From: Thermoplasmata archaeon
Lineage (GTDB): Archaea; Thermoplasmatota; Thermoplasmata; Lutacidiplasmatales; UBA184
Length of the DNA: 6,318 nt
Assembly: GCA_030046135.1 (NCBI GenBank)
Contig: JASIEC010000048.1
Coordinates: 1-6,318 of the forward strand
Direction: 5' to 3'
Part shown: piece after piece, positions 6,099 through 6,318 of the stretch
Layout: the number at the start of each line of letters is the position of its first letter
Numbering within the stretch: position 1 is the first letter of the stretch
The notes under the pieces: generated by a model
Database searches by the model: none
What the model was told of the DNA's origin: nothing
Seen by the model: the letters and a program-made list of their open reading frames with translations, nothing else
Position numbers and translations under genes: made by a program

Positions 6099-6191
6099 GC
6101 CGGGGCGCCTCCCTCGACGGTCAGCGGTCCTGGGCCCGAGGAGCGAGGGCGGTCCTCGGCGGCCCTAGTCCGGTCAGGTCAGGGTTTTCAT

Positions 6192-6228
6192 CGACGCGGG
6201 GCTTCGTTCCGGGTGCGGCCCCGCGTCG
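6192..6228. repeat. Perfect 11-bp inverted repeat downstream of the DUF4760-like gene
   Basis: CGACGCGGGGC (6192-6202) and GCCCCGCGTCG (6218-6228) are exact reverse complements separated by a 15-base loop. It lies in the spacer between the stop at 6098 and the possible start at 6259. On the plus strand the only T-run (TTTT, 6185-6188) precedes the stem rather than following it, so it does not look like a bacterial-style terminator. It could be an RNA hairpin or a protein-binding dyad affecting the next gene. Confidence 0.7.
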
Positions 6229-6258
6229 CCCGACGGCGCCGCGGTGGGATGGGTTGCG

Positions 6259-6318
6259 GTGAGAGAGTCCTCTCGATCGGGAGCGGTCGTCGGGACCTCG
6301 CTGGTGATCGGCTCGGTC
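6259..6318 (+). CDS. Possible start of a membrane or exported protein, cut by window end
   Basis: A GTG at 6259 opens a frame to the window edge. It starts with a short charged stretch (MRESSRSG) followed by small and hydrophobic residues (AVVGTSLVIGSV), the layout of a signal peptide or first membrane helix. Only 20 codons are visible and there is no clear ribosome binding site, so this is tentative. An ATG at 6249 in another frame gives a charged, less convincing peptide. Confidence 0.3.
   Translation, partial: MRESSRSGAVVGTSLVIGSV

Noticed and set aside
5372..6262. 296-codon plus-strand frame over the DUF4760-like gene
   Set aside because: Arg/Gly/Ala-rich translation, while the other plus frame shows a membrane helix and family-like blocks.

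Overview
The window is very GC-rich DNA packed with short-spaced genes: eight open frames I accept on both strands and no mobile element, RNA gene or CRISPR array. I infer a high-GC archaeon, most plausibly a Thermoplasmata-type euryarchaeote. The grounds are mostly weak or absent Shine-Dalgarno sequences, TATA-like AT islands at leaderless or short-leader distances from starts, and an exported binding protein rich in Asn-X-Ser/Thr sequons with an Ala/Pro/Ser linker. This placement comes from style, not from a marker gene. A high-GC bacterium is not excluded.

Left part (2-2772, plus strand): a compact three-gene ABC importer of the zinc/manganese (ZnuABC/TroABC) type. A substrate-binding protein, cut at its 5' end by the window edge, is followed 6 bases later by the ATPase, whose stop overlaps the start of the ABC-3 permease (ATGA). 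Together they would capture a transition metal outside the membrane and import it with ATP. No metal-responsive regulator is visible.

Middle part (2789-5466, minus strand): four genes facing the importer. In transcription order they are a class I SAM-dependent methyltransferase (5466-4792), a small soluble protein of unknown function (4709-4299), an atypical NAD(P)-binding SDR/epimerase-like protein (4139-3474) and a second SAM-dependent methyltransferase (3373-2789). The gaps of 82, 159 and 100 bases, each holding AT islands or inverted repeats, suggest several transcription units rather than one tight operon. The importer and the last methyltransferase converge with only 16 bases between their stops.

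Right part (5525-6318, plus strand): a membrane-anchored DUF4760-like protein, divergent from the first methyltransferase. Its transmembrane helix begins upstream of the only conventional start codon, so its true start is uncertain. Then comes a 160-base spacer with a perfect 11-bp inverted repeat and, at the edge, a possible start of another membrane or exported protein.

I do not see a convincing new multi-gene system. The points most worth a second look are the non-canonical start of the DUF4760-like gene, the Glu-for-His metal-ligand variant and dense sequons of the binding protein, the Trp-for-Tyr change in the SDR-like protein, the unknown small protein, and the inverted repeats and shared CTAAAG islands in the intergenic gaps.
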